NCBI GenBank assembly: GCA_001584585.1
Contig: LSYV01000030.1
Span: forward strand, 221,260 to 285,259
Length of the DNA: 64,000 nucleotides
Direction: 5' to 3'
Source of the DNA: Gonium pectorale
Taxonomy: Eukaryota; Chlorophyta; Chlorophyceae; Chlamydomonadales; Volvocaceae
The notes below the pieces were generated by a model, which saw only the letters and a list, made by a program, of their open reading frames with translations, had not been told where the DNA came from and did not search any database. This document shows positions 25,401 to 36,519 of this stretch, in pieces; position 1 is the stretch's first letter, and every line of letters starts with the position of its first letter. A program made the position numbers and the translations under genes.

Positions 25401-28318
25401 CGTAGCCGCGGCGCCGTCGCAAGCAACGCCAGTTGCCGGCACGTGTCCGCCGCCAGGCGTGGGTCCCATTCGCCGTACGGCACTCCAAACAGTAAAGCAG
25501 CCAGCGTGGCGTCGCTGGGAGTCGCTGCCCAGCTCTGTGAGCACTGCAGCAGCGCGGCTACCTCACCCGCACCTAACCGGTGCTGCTGCCCACAGCCGAC
25601 GGCCAGGGCTGCTTGCAGTGGTGCGGGCGGGAACAGTGACCGCACCGCTGGCCGCACCGGCGACGGGCTGGACGCCGGTGCCGCCGCCTGAGCCTGCGGC
25701 ACGGGCGCCGCAACCGCCGGCTGCGCCAGCTCCGCCAGCAGCATCACCCGGGCAAAAAACACCCGGCGCCAGGACGGTGGTGGTAGGTAGCCCATGCGCG
25801 CCAGGGCGGCACCACAACGCAGCAGCTGCCCGGCCGCCCATGACCCCGACCCGCTTCCCGCCTCCCCATCCTCCCTGGCGCGCGCGCCAGCCAACACAGC
25901 GGACGCGGCGACCTCCAGCAGCTCCTGCGGGCAGCGCCCTGGCAGGCACGCGTCCGCCGCCCGCAGGAACGCCAGCAGCAGCTGGGCTCTGTGGGCAGAG
26001 TGCTCCGGCCGCATCACGCAGTCCAGGGCGGCCTGCAGCCAGCGCGACCCAACGCCGGCCGCCTCGCCCCAGCCAGCAGCGGTCTGCAAGCACATGATCA
26101 GACCGGTGCCCGCCAGGCTCCCGCTGCGCATGCGGTCCTCACTGCCGTTGGCCCAACCCAGCAGCCAGGCTCCGTCGGGCTGCCAGGGCTTCTCGCCATG
26201 CGGCGGGCTCTCCGTCCGCAGCTGATGGGGGGGCACGTGCTGTTCTTGAAGACTGTGCAGCCTCCCCAGAGCCCATCCCGCCATCGCGAAGCTGTGCGCC
26301 GGCATGGCCCCTAGGCGCGGCCGCAGCGCCGCCGCAGCCTCGCCCAGCAGCCCCGGCGGAGGCGGAAATGGCAGGCCGCCGCCGGGCAGCTGGACCGACA
26401 GCGACGCGAGGGACCACAGCGCGCGGCTGAGCTGCGCGTCGGTGAGGCGGCCCAACGCACCGGGGGAGAGCATCGCACCGTACCACAGCCGCAGCCAGCT
26501 GCGCGGAACTGTCCCTGCTGACGAGCCTCCCGTACCGCTCGTGCCAGCGCCAAGCAGCGTCGTGAGCGCCCACATGCTGTTGGCGAGCGCTGCCCCGTCT
26601 GCCGCTGCCAGGCCCGCTGCCGTTTCCGCCAGAAAGCCCGATAACCAGACGGTATCTGGCGGCGGTGTAAAGCTGGTGTCAGCACCGGTCCGCGCGTTGC
26701 AGTGCCCGAGCTCGTCCCCGCCGGCGGGACTGACATCGGAGCCAGCATCGGCAGCGGCCAGTCGTGCCAGTGCAAACAGCACATTGGCAGCGCTGTGCGG
26801 GCTTAGCTCGGCGGCCCGGCGCCGTGCTGCGGAGAAGAACGCGGCCATCCAGTCGGCCCCGGGCTGCAACCCCAGCTCAGCGACGGACCAGACCAGCTGA
26901 GACAGGCCCGCCTCACTAAAACGTCCGGTCCGCAACATGTCCCCCGCCGCCGCCACCGCGCGCGCCACCCAGTCCCCGGCGGCAGACTCGCTGTCGCCGT
27001 CGGCGGCGGGGCTGCACGCGCGGGGCTTGTCAGCAGCGGCAGAGGCGCCAAGTTCCAAGGACGCGGCCGCCCACAGCGTGTTCGCGAGGTGCTGCGGCTC
27101 CCACCGCCCGGGGTCGGCTGCCGCGGGGAGGGCCAGCAGCCGGGCGACTGTCGCACGCCCCGCCGTCCGCAGCGCTGCCCATTCGCCTTCCCCATCGGCC
27201 TCCCCACCGGCCAACCTGGAGCCCTCACCGTCGCCCATCCGGTCTGGCCCGGGCGAGTGCGCCGGCCTCAGCACCTTGGCGAGCGCCCAGCTGATGTTGG
27301 CGATGCCGCGCGCGTCCAGCGCGCCTGCCCTGCCCTCCACAAGCTGCAATGCCGACCGCACAAGGACGGCCCAGCCCCGCCATTGCGCCACCTGCCCCTG
27401 CCGCTGCTCACCCGCGGGGTGAGGAGCTTGAGGGGAGCTGCCGGAAGCATCGGGCGCGTGTTGCGGCGGCAGCAACGGCGCGGGCACCGGCAAGTGCGTC
27501 AGCCGCGTTGCCACCGCTGTCACGTGCAGGCCGTTCATCTGCTTCGCGTGCCGCGTCAGCACCTCCGCCAGCTCCTCCTGCGTGCCGCACCGTCCGATGA
27601 GCCGCGTGAGCTGCGCCGGGTGCATCACCCAAGCAGCCGATGCCGCGGCGGAGGGCCGGCTCGCGGGCGGCTGTGCGGGCTGGACCCCGTTCCCAGCAGC
27701 TGCCTCCTGGCCGGGCTGCGTGCTGCAAGCACGCGCCGACGCGTCGACGGCTGACTTGGCGACCCGCGGAGACCGCAGCTCAGCCCGAGCATATGAGCCG
27801 TTCAAAGACCGGTCCCGCTGCTGCAAGCCAGGTTGCAAGCCGTCCGGGCCGCCCTCCTGGTGTTGCTCCCGTTCCCCATACCTCCGCTGCTGATGCGCCG
27901 TGGGCATGCGCCCATCCGCCTGCTGCTGCTGCTGCTGAGATTGGAGCTGCCCTGTGAACGAGCCCAGCTCCTGCGTACCCGCTTGGTGTTGCAGCAATAG
28001 CTGCTGCTGCTGGCCCGGCAATGGCGGTGGCAGCGGCCAGGGCGCGGTCACGGGCTTGCGCCGTCGTGACGAGCCCCTGCCCGGATCCTGCGAGAGCAAA
28101 TGCACGGATATGGATTGATGCGTCAGGCCTTGGATCAACAGCAAGTCGCTGAGGAGAGATAACCCTAGGCGGAGTGGGGGCGTTGCCACACTGTGCGCCT
28201 GCTGCCTCCGTGTAGCCGAACCGACTCGAGCGAGACGAAGCACATGCTGAGCGGTACATAGTATCAAGAGGGGGGCACTCTTTGGCATCCCAGGACACAG
28301 GTAACACTCGGCGGCCAT
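22498..28318 (-). CDS. Octotricopeptide-repeat (OPR) type protein, probable organelle RNA factor
   Basis: Two exons, 28318-25343 and 25098-22498, separated by a 243-base intron with an ideal donor (AAT then GTGAGT) and acceptor (TTCGCAG). Both ends are phase 0. The product is about 1,858 residues. Degenerate 38-residue-type helical repeats are recognisable from LANTLWAA, SQLVWSVAELG, AANVLFALARL, LANSMWALTTLLG, SRALWSLASL, and the OPR hallmark PPP-W (PPPSWRRVF; PPPAWQAAY; PPPDTVWLSGF). OPR proteins are expanded in Chlorophyceae and bind chloroplast or mitochondrial RNAs to control stability, splicing or translation. The N-terminus (MAAECYLCPGMPKSAP, then Arg/Ser/Ala-rich) could be an organelle transit peptide, but an upstream exon joining at the acceptor near 28090 is also possible. 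Long Gln, Ala, Gly and Ser tracts separate the repeat blocks. The RNA target cannot be inferred. Confidence 0.75.
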
Positions 28319-30597
28319 CGCGTGAGCACCCCTGTTGGTTGAACGCCCACCTGTCCAACGCCCGGCGCCGCGGGTGAACACGTCGCCACTCTCGCGCCCC
28401 TGGCGTTCGAGCAGCAACAGCGCGTAGAAGTGCTCGCGTACTGGCCGCTAGCCGCGCGGGATTCCTGTGGGCAGGAGAGCCGTGCCCGTCACCACACATG
28501 GCCAAGGCCTCAAACGCGCCAATTACCCAGACAAGATAAGAACTTACATCATAAGATTGATCTGTTGGGCAGATGAGCGCATGGCGCGACGGTCGTCGAG
28601 CGGGGCAGTAGGACCTGCGGTCGGCGCAGTGGGCACGTCGCATCCTGCACAGACAGACAGCTATGCATATGGTTGCTAACACGCACCAGAACTGCGAGCT
28701 CGTCACGCCCCTCAGCTCTTTGCCACAAAGCATAAGCCACAACCGCCACCGGACCGCCTTCAGCGGCCGCTATCAGCGACGGATCAGTGGTGCCCAGTTC
28801 CTATCAAGACCATTGTGAACTGGTAACTCGCGAGGCCACCACCAGGGTCAAGCCGACCACAGCCACCAATGTCGCAACAGCAAACGTTTTAATTCATTAA
28901 GTGTAGAGGTAGCGAACTGTAAAAATTGGCCGGATGGGGCTAAGGCAAATGGCACGACTGCGAGCAAGGATAGCCAGCCGTGCAATTGCGCAGCGGGCTT
29001 CCAACCCCGGCAAGTTGCCACAAGCTTCAATTATGCATACACGATGGGGTTATCTAAAGCATTGCCGCTAGTTCTTTCTGGTTCACGTTCCCTCCTACAC
29101 TTGATGATATCCACGCCGCAGCTGCTGATAGCATGCACTAACTTCTGCTCTTATTGGAATACAATAAACCATTGCGGCCAAGATAAGGTGCGGGCAGGAC
29201 CCATGGGGCGGTGGGCGCATGCGGTGGCCAGGATGTGGCCCCAGTCCCCAGTGTGCACCCGCTACGCCACTGGGCAAGGTCGCCTAGGGGACTAGAGATC
29301 CTGAGAAGGCATGGGAAGGATATGAGGTGCCTGCGGCGCGACAGCATGCCGATGCCCAGAATTAAGGCCTTATAATGGTCGATCTGCTATGGATGTTGTC
29401 GCGGAGGAAATGGAGGAAATGTAGGACAAAGATGTACCCCACTCAGCGGGGTTCCAGTGCTGCACTGCACACTGTTGGGCCGATTGGGCAGTATTCTGCG
29501 GGCAGTTGCCGCGTGTTGGCGCTGCCACGAAAAAGGGAACGGAAACGTGGAAGGCAGCCTCTACGGTCATACACACCCGGGGGTACGATGTTTCCAGCAG
29601 GGCGCCGAGTGCGGGCGAGGGAGACGAGCGGACGGGCCCTCCCGGTGTGGACCAGTGGCAACGTTACCTGACGAAATTTCTTGGTAGAGGGTCCGGCGAG
29701 CGGTGTGGTCGACTATGTTGTCGACGATGCTGACGACGATGAGTCCATCGGCCGATCGGCGGCCATCGGTTGCTAGTCTCGGGGCGCCCAGCCCGCACCC
29801 CCGCCGGACCGCCGTGTCCCACACCCTCGGACCGCCGTGTGGCGTAATACAGACCTGGAATCGACACAGTTTGCCTGCCTGACTTCTAAATACAAGAAGG
29901 GGCACCGACACACTGCCAACAGCTCTCCCCCAAATGACTCAATTCACTTGGGGGAGAAGCCCACCGGAGAAACCTCCCTTTTCTCCTAGCGCTGCCGAGT
30001 GCGCGTTGTAGTTGCTCTCGTACTTCCGTAGAGGCTCCGTCCCCGTTTCTGGTTCTCTTTTTCACGCTCTCGAGTGCCCTGGGGCCAACCCCACTCGCGT
30101 CCTGCCGATGTTCATCCCTTGAGCCCATGCACATCGTAGGAGCGCGGGTGCCAAAGGGGATCAGGGGGCACTCGTGCTGGGCAGCCGGGAGTACTAACAA
30201 TCCGGGAAGGCGGGTGAAAGCCAGTGAGACGAGTGTGCCCCGCCCGTCAGCCCCTAGTGGCCTTCCAACCCGTGCTTTTTGTCCCTGTTCTTCGGGTCTG
30301 GGTTTCTTGTTCCTTGGAAGGGGGAGCACGCTCCGTGGAAGATGGGTAGGGCGTGGAGCGTTAGGGCAGTGAGAGCGAGGTTCTAGTGCACTCAAATCGA
30401 CGTGGTGAGCGTGGTAAGGATAGCCACGCTTTTGTGTCCTACCATCGGCTGGCTCTCCCTAGCGTGGGCAATGTGCATCGGTTTGTTGCCCCGATTCCTG
30501 CGTCTCCGAAACCGGCAGACCCCGGCAATAACGGTAAACATTCGCAGAAATTTGTGCTGGATTTCGCTGTCTCCCATTAAGTCGCATAGATGACGGG
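28319..30597. other. Intergenic region between divergent genes
   Basis: This 2.3 kb lies head-to-head between the OPR gene (-) and the glutaminyl cyclotransferase gene (+), so it should hold both promoters. An untranslated first exon of the OPR gene could lie near 28100-28560, where a GTAAGT donor occurs on the minus strand. One copy of a dispersed repeat is at 29557-29604. I see no supported coding exon. Confidence 0.5.
29557..29604 (+). repeat. Dispersed short repeat, copy 1
   Basis: The core reads CCTCTACGGTCATACACACC, then GGGG, then ACGATGTTTCCAGCAGGGCG. It resembles 48525-48572 over the whole length and 34408-34450 over the second half. It lies between genes; its origin is unknown, perhaps the end of a degenerate transposable element. 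Confidence 0.5.
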
Positions 30598-33500
30598 ATG
30601 GGGTCCTGGGTTAACCGCTCGCGCTTCCCAGCGCGACGACGAAGGCGCCATATAGCGTGCATATTGATAGTGTGCGCTGCTCTTCTTTTTGCTGTCCACG
30701 CTTCGGCCGCAAAACAGGCGAAGCAGCGGCGAGAGTCACAGGAGAAGCACCCGGAGCCAGCGCTTTGGACGTATCGCGTGGTCGCGGAGTACCCTCATGA
30801 TTCACAGGCTTTCACGCAAGGTACGGAGCTGACGACTCGGGGCGTTAGCCGGGGCATTTGCTCGGAGACGGAGACGGCAGTCGCCCCTCTATACTCAGGC
30901 CTTCAGTTCGACCGATCATGTGACAACGATAGTAAGGCCTGCTACGACGTCTTCTGGGAATCGACAGGTGGGCCGTTGCGAGGGCGCGGCGCCCATGGGT
31001 CGGTGAGCAGGGCCAAGTGGAACCCTGGGTGTGCTGGGAAGCGACCGGGGCTGCCTTTCACAGCTATCGGCTTCTTCAATGTGCATTTGGAAGTTCACCC
31101 TCCACGGTTGGCCTGGTATGCAGCAACTACAGCCTGCTACATGTCTGCGGTGAAAGCCCTATCGCCCCTGCACGCACGCCGCCACCCTTTCATCCGCCGG
31201 CAGGCCTAAATGGCCGCTCCAGCATCCGCCAGGTGGAGTTGACAACTGGTAATGTACGCTCTAAGCGCGACCTGGGTCCGGAGCACTTCGGCGAGGGCAG
31301 CACCCGGCTGGGCGACTCGCTGTACATGATCACCTGGCGGAGCGGCCGCTCCTTCAAGTTCAGCCTCGACCTGAAGAAGGTAGCTTTTGGGGCCGCACCG
31401 TACTGCAGCTGCCGCAAAGGGACTGTGACTTCCCCGGGCAGCCGGAGTTGAGCACTCGCCTGTACATGGAGCCGCTTCACGCACGCATGGCCGTCTCGCT
31501 TCTTGCTCTACAGGAACGCTTGGTGCTCGCCTGTTGCCGGAGTGCAAACTTGGGGAGAGCTCCTCCTCAACCTTGCGCCTTGCGTCCTGCACACCTTGCC
31601 CCTGGGTCCCCGCAGGAGGAGCCCTTCGATTCGGGTCTGCATGACGGCTGGGGGCTGACCACGGACGGCACGCACCTCATCGTCAGCGAGAGCTCGCCGG
31701 TGGGGCCACTGGGCGGGACGCTGCTGTGATGAAGCGGCGGTGGGGGCCACTCAGTCCGTTGCCGAGCTGAGCGCTGACGGGGTCCAGCCTGGCACCCTAG
31801 ACGCCTCCATGCCAGATGCAGCTATACTTCGCTTGCAGTGGAGCAGCTGATGGAAAAGGCAGCGGCGTGGGGTGGGGCCAAGAACACTATGGCGATGGGC
31901 ACTGAATGCAAAGCATAAAGCGCCATCGGCCATTGGCCAGGGATCGTGGATCGCGACTCTATGTAGGGTAGTCCGAGGAAGCGGTTCGTGGCCGGCCTTG
32001 TTTGATTTGGGTGGTGGTCCGCGGGCGCTGCTTGACGGCGGCATGCTCATGCAGCTGGCATGTCTGGGGTGCTGAAGGTGTGTTCAGCCACAGGCTGGCG
32101 GGCAGTTAGGCAGTCTAGCCGCCTGTGCCTTTCGTTGTCCGTTTGCGCGGTGTCTGGTTCCATGCGGGCAGTTTGCTCATTTGCGCAATGCCCTGTCCTC
32201 CTCCATACGTGGCGTCTCGTTTCCAAGATAACCGCCCACGCCCTTGCACCAAACCGCCGTCGCCAGGTGATACACTGGCTCGACCCTGCGACGTACAAGG
32301 AGGTGGGTCATGGACGAGGAACGGATGCTGCGGGGCGTGGGCGGAGTGCGAGTGCGGGCGGGTCGCGCCCCCTCCCGTGCGAGTGTGGGTGCAGTGCTCG
32401 TCTGTGCAAGCGAAGCCGGGCTGCTTCACGGGAGCTGAGTGTCTGCTTGCGGGCAGCGCTGGTGCGAGCTGCTGGCTTCGCGACGCTCATAACCCTGGCG
32501 GCTCTGGCGGCCGACTACCGGGCAAAGCCTCACAGCAGCTCTGCTTTACGGCCTGCACCCGTCGCCTACGGCCAGCACCAATGCCCACTGCCCCGGGCGC
32601 GTTTGCCCCCAGCCCCATCGCTCTCCCTGGCGTGCAGCCCCATGGACCTTGATGCTGCGCCCTGATTCGCTGTCTTAGTGCATGCCCATTGGCTGCGTCG
32701 CCGCCTCCGCCTCCGCTGCTCTCGCCGCCTCCCAGGTGCGGCAAATTACGGTGACCGACCGGGGCAAGCAGATCCACTGGCTGAACGAGGTGAGGGCCTG
32801 CGAGAGGCGTGGGATCCACAGGCCAGGGCAGCAACGGGACCCCGTGGGTGCTGGAGAGCCACGGCGGTCGTCGCCCTAGGAACGGCTTGGCCTGCGACTT
32901 GACTTGCCGGCCTCCTTCCCGTGTACCTCTTGCGTCGCCCCCGCCCCTTCGCTGCCCGGGCGATGCGCCTCCTCTCCCTGTTGACGTCCATTTCGCCGGC
33001 GCTCGGCCGCTTCACCCGCGCCGCGCTGCCAGCTGGAGATGGTGGGCGACGAGCTGTGGGGCAACGTGTGGCAGACCGAGTGCATCGCGCGGGTCAACGT
33101 GACCACCGGCGTTGTGGTGGGCTGGATCCACATGCACGGACTGCGCCAGGGCCTTGTCGAGCGGCGGCTGGGCGCCGAGCGCGAGATGGACGTCTTGAAC
33201 GGTGAGGGCGGAGGAGCCATGTCGGCATTGGCGGGGCGGAGGGAGCAGAGGGGCGAAATGGGTAGGGCATGGCTCGGTGTGGCCTCTCAGGCTGGCGAAG
33301 GAATGGTGGGCTGGAGGGGTGCAAGAGCGGAGGAAGCTTGCCAAGGCGGCATGCGGTGAAGGAGCCCAAGCGGTCGGACAGCAGCACAGGGCAGAGCCTG
33401 AGCGGCGGCGGACGCACCCGGTGGCGCAAACGTCTTAGGGCACTGGCCGGGCAGGGCTGGCCTGAGCGCAACCGCGCTCCCCTCGTGGTGCGCCCCTGTA

Positions 33501-33743
33501 CACTGGCCCCCGCCCCCACATTCCAACGGCAAACTTTGCACACAGCATGCAATCACCCTTTCGCCCCCGTACCCCGCACCAGGGATTGCGTACGACGCGG
33601 CCACGAAGCGCATCTTTGTGACCGGCAAGCTCTGGCCCCGCGTTTTTGAGATCGCCGTACAGCCGTACGAACTTGGTCAGGTGCCCACGTGGGCCGCCGT
33701 TAAGCACCTCTGCTGGCCCTCCTTGGGCGGCTCTTGGGGATGA
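30598..33743 (+). CDS. Glutaminyl-peptide cyclotransferase, plant type
   Basis: The enzyme converts N-terminal glutamine of peptides to pyroglutamate, releasing ammonia. Eight exons join in phase: 30598-30820, 30899-30967, 31204-31379, 31616-31699, 32267-32302, 32736-32789, 33033-33201, 33583-33743; 323 residues. The family (Glu_cyclase_2, papaya-type five-bladed propeller) is recognised from YRVVAEYPHDSQAFTQG, FWESTG-NGRSSIRQVEL, DLGPEHFGEG, ITWRSGRSF, GWGLTTDGTHLIVSE, ITVTDRGKQIHWLNE, ELWGNVWQTECIARV and FVTGKLWPRVFEI. The N-terminus has a basic stretch followed by a hydrophobic segment (HIACILIVCAALLFAVHASA), a signal peptide or anchor, so the enzyme should enter the secretory pathway. The exon 4 end (SESSP) and the last 30 residues are the least certain. 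Exons 5 and 6 are only 36 and 54 bases. Confidence 0.85.
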
Positions 33744-34407
33744 CCAGGGCTATCGTTGATGGGCGCAGCCGTTTGGAACGGGGCTTGCGTGTATGTGGGC
33801 GGACGCTGGGCCCACGTGCTCACGAGCAGGGCGCGCGGACGGACCCAGCTTTTCCAAATTGGAATGAACTCTTGGAGGGGCAACCTGCGCTGAGTGCCAG
33901 GAAGCACACGCGAAGGGCGCGTGCACGTGCGCCGTCTACTTCCTATGATCTTGAGCGCAGAGTGCTGCTGAGCCCGACGGGCGGCGCCCGCGTTGCGCTG
34001 GGTGCACCGGCATGCGTTGAGCCTGTCGCGGAGCCTTGGTGTTGGGGCTGTGCGCACGTCGTGCTGTCCCTGGTGAACACCCAACAACCCGAATATGCCT
34101 CCGTATGCTTGTCATCAACGAATCTCACCGCCACACTCGAAGTATTTGTGAAGGCATGGCATCCGCGCCGGACCCGCTCCGGCTGGGGGCAACGGCTGGG
34201 GGTGCTTGGATACAAGGCCACGTGAGCCGGTGCAGAGGGCGCGACACTTGCGGTACTCGCAAAGCCACACAGCGACGGGCGTGCTGCTGTAGCGCGCTCA
34301 AGTGCCCGACCCCGACCGGAGATAGGCGTAATCGCCAGGAGCAAAAACGGATGAGCTGCAAAGGAAGCGTGGGCCCTCTTTCTGTGCAGGTTTCTCTTTT
34401 TTCGCCC

Positions 34408-34450
34408 GTATACAGGGACATACCCGAAGGCGCGACGTTGCCAGCAATAA
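34408..34450 (+). repeat. Dispersed short repeat, copy 2
   Basis: The segment CATACCCGAAGGCGCGACGT at 34419-34438, then TGCCAGCAATAA, matches the second half of the copy at 48525-48572 closely (CGAAGGCGCGACGTTTCCAA there). Confidence 0.45.
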
Positions 34451-35146
34451 CCAGTAGTAGGGGGGCGCTGCACAGCAAGGCGGGCAAGTGAGCAGACGCG
34501 TCTCCCTCCCCGTCATAGAGCGTCCAGCTTACCAGCGTGCCGCTGTTACCTCGCTCAAAATGTTTTGGGCGTGCTGTACGGCATCGCCAAGTCCGCTACC
34601 GGTCCATCGGCGGTTACTTGACCCGCGTGCGCCCGGCCGACCCACCTGGCGGCGGTGCGCAGACCTGTACCTGCAGGGAACAACGACCGCACAGCGGCGC
34701 CACGAGGCGGCCGTCATGGCCGAGACGGCACCTTGGCGGCTGCCTGCTGATGGCTGCGGGCGAGGATCTGCTGCCGAGCGTGGGACAGACGCGGCTGCTG
34801 GACACGGACCTGGTTTGGCAACTCTGTCGGGAATGCAAAAGGCGCGCTCAACGCGGACCACAATGTGCGATGTCCGATGCATGGAAGGAACTGAGCAAAC
34901 GTACCGACAATCTTCGCCGGGCTAGTCAGGTGCACAAAGGTCGTGACACGTTGCCGCCACATGGCCTGCCGTACGGTTGTGTGTTGCAACGTGCCATTTC
35001 CGCATGTTGCAGCCATTTCTTCGTTGGTGGCGCTCTTCTGGACGTATTGCCACGGGGCATGTTTTTGTTGATTAATCTGCTGTGATGCTAACAGCAGCAT
35101 TGCTGAAATTGGCAACGCCAAGCTGTCAAGGGAGAGATGTGTGACG

Positions 35147-35151
35147 TGTAA
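35147..35151 (+). terminator. TGTAA motif, possible polyadenylation signal of the cyclotransferase gene
   Basis: This is the first plus-strand TGTAA I find after the cyclotransferase stop, but it is 1.4 kb away. Either the 3' UTR is long, the true last exon is further downstream than modelled, or another signal is used. Confidence 0.3.
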
Positions 35152-36519
35152 CACGTGTTCCCCTACTTGCAACCATTCCCATCAACATCTTCAACCGGAC
35201 AAACTCCTGGCACACCCTCCGTTTTAACACACCTATACATATATATAACAGGATAGAGTCAATAAAATCTCGCAGCCCGTTCTGCACATCAACTTGCCAT
35301 AAGGCAGCCCTTAGCTCCTTCAACAGAAAAGGTTGGCGATACCCAGATGGCCTGGTCCAAACTCCGACCCCGGACTCCTATTTGCCTCTCATGCTCTGGC
35401 CCGGATGCAAGCTCTTCCACTACATGTCGTAACCGTTTCATGTACAGACAGCACCACACAGTCAAGGGGCACTTTCTGACCGACTTGCCCTCATGTCAAC
35501 TGAACCCCAGCCCTGGCCCACTCGCCGCAGTCCCGTGCAAGTAAACAGAATTCCGCCCTCACAGGCACACGCCGTTGCACATTCGACATGTGCGCTGTGA
35601 GGCAAAAACAGCTGGCGGCAACGTGCCAAACCTCCCTTACCATGTTGCTGCTCATGACACACTACATACAAAAGATGATACACCCCACACAGGACTTTGG
35701 TCCCAGAGTCACTCCCTAAAGGCACGGGCCCACATGCCTCACATGGTGCCCCTAAACTGACGGCTTCGTCTCTGGCCCCATGCAAATCCTACACTCGACC
35801 TAATTTCAGTGCTCCTGGCACTATGCGCCGGCTTCATGTGTCCACCGCAGCAGGCGCTTGGGACCGACCTGGGTAGGGCAATATGTCAGCCCACCAATGG
35901 ATCAACCGCTGATCAGCAAAAGCTGCAAACGTGGCGAGGTGGCGTTCTCAGCCAACCGTCAACCAACAACGGCTATCTGTCCTTTGTACTCAGCCTGGTT
36001 CACGCGTCTGCAGCGCACCGGCTTGGGTCACCAGTTGCCCCCTGACGCACCTCGTTCGGATCCGGCGCGAAAAGACAGACGGCCGTTATCCACGGCCGAC
36101 CGGCGAGCGAAAGCAACCAAGCGCGCCGTCAGTCACCGCAACACACCGCACGACATACCGACTTATCCACTGCGGCATTGGCCGCCCGCGGCAAACGCAC
36201 GTACGAGGGCCAGCAGCAGCTGCGTACTATGAATCTAGAAAGTTTTAGGCAACCGTGCACGGCAGCCTTCATTGGAAGTACGAAAGAGGACCTGTAACAG
36301 CATCAAATATACAACAATGCTCTAAAGATAACTTGCATATGGTCCGTTGGTCCCTAGTTCGCAGGCTTGACAACGCCGTCGGCATCCACACATGCGGTAC
36401 AGCAGCCGCTACTGAGCGTTCGGGACGCTTAGGTTGGGGCGGGCAGAGGCCCCATGTGAGACGCTACCCCGCTTTACCCCGCAGTGGGGAGGCGCGGATC
36501 ACAAAAGCGCGTCTGCCCA

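Larger units (their letters stand above)
33744..36519. other. Intergenic region between convergent genes
   Basis: This stretch lies between the cyclotransferase (+) and the SBP-box gene (-). It contains a copy of the dispersed repeat near 34408-34450 and a plus-strand TGTAA at 35147-35151. Open frames at 34488-35085 resemble no family I know and have no splice or domain support. A/T-richer sequence from 35160 to 35300 and at 36240-36340 is typical of 3' flanks. Confidence 0.5.

Noticed and set aside
27780..28742. 320-codon minus-strand frame overlapping the OPR 5' end
   Set aside because: It is out of frame with the OPR repeats and lacks repeat motifs; only the short portion upstream of 28090 could be an alternative 5' exon.
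34488..35085. Overlapping plus-strand frames after the cyclotransferase
   Set aside because: They match no known family and are not needed for the cyclotransferase, which already ends at its family-typical C-terminus.
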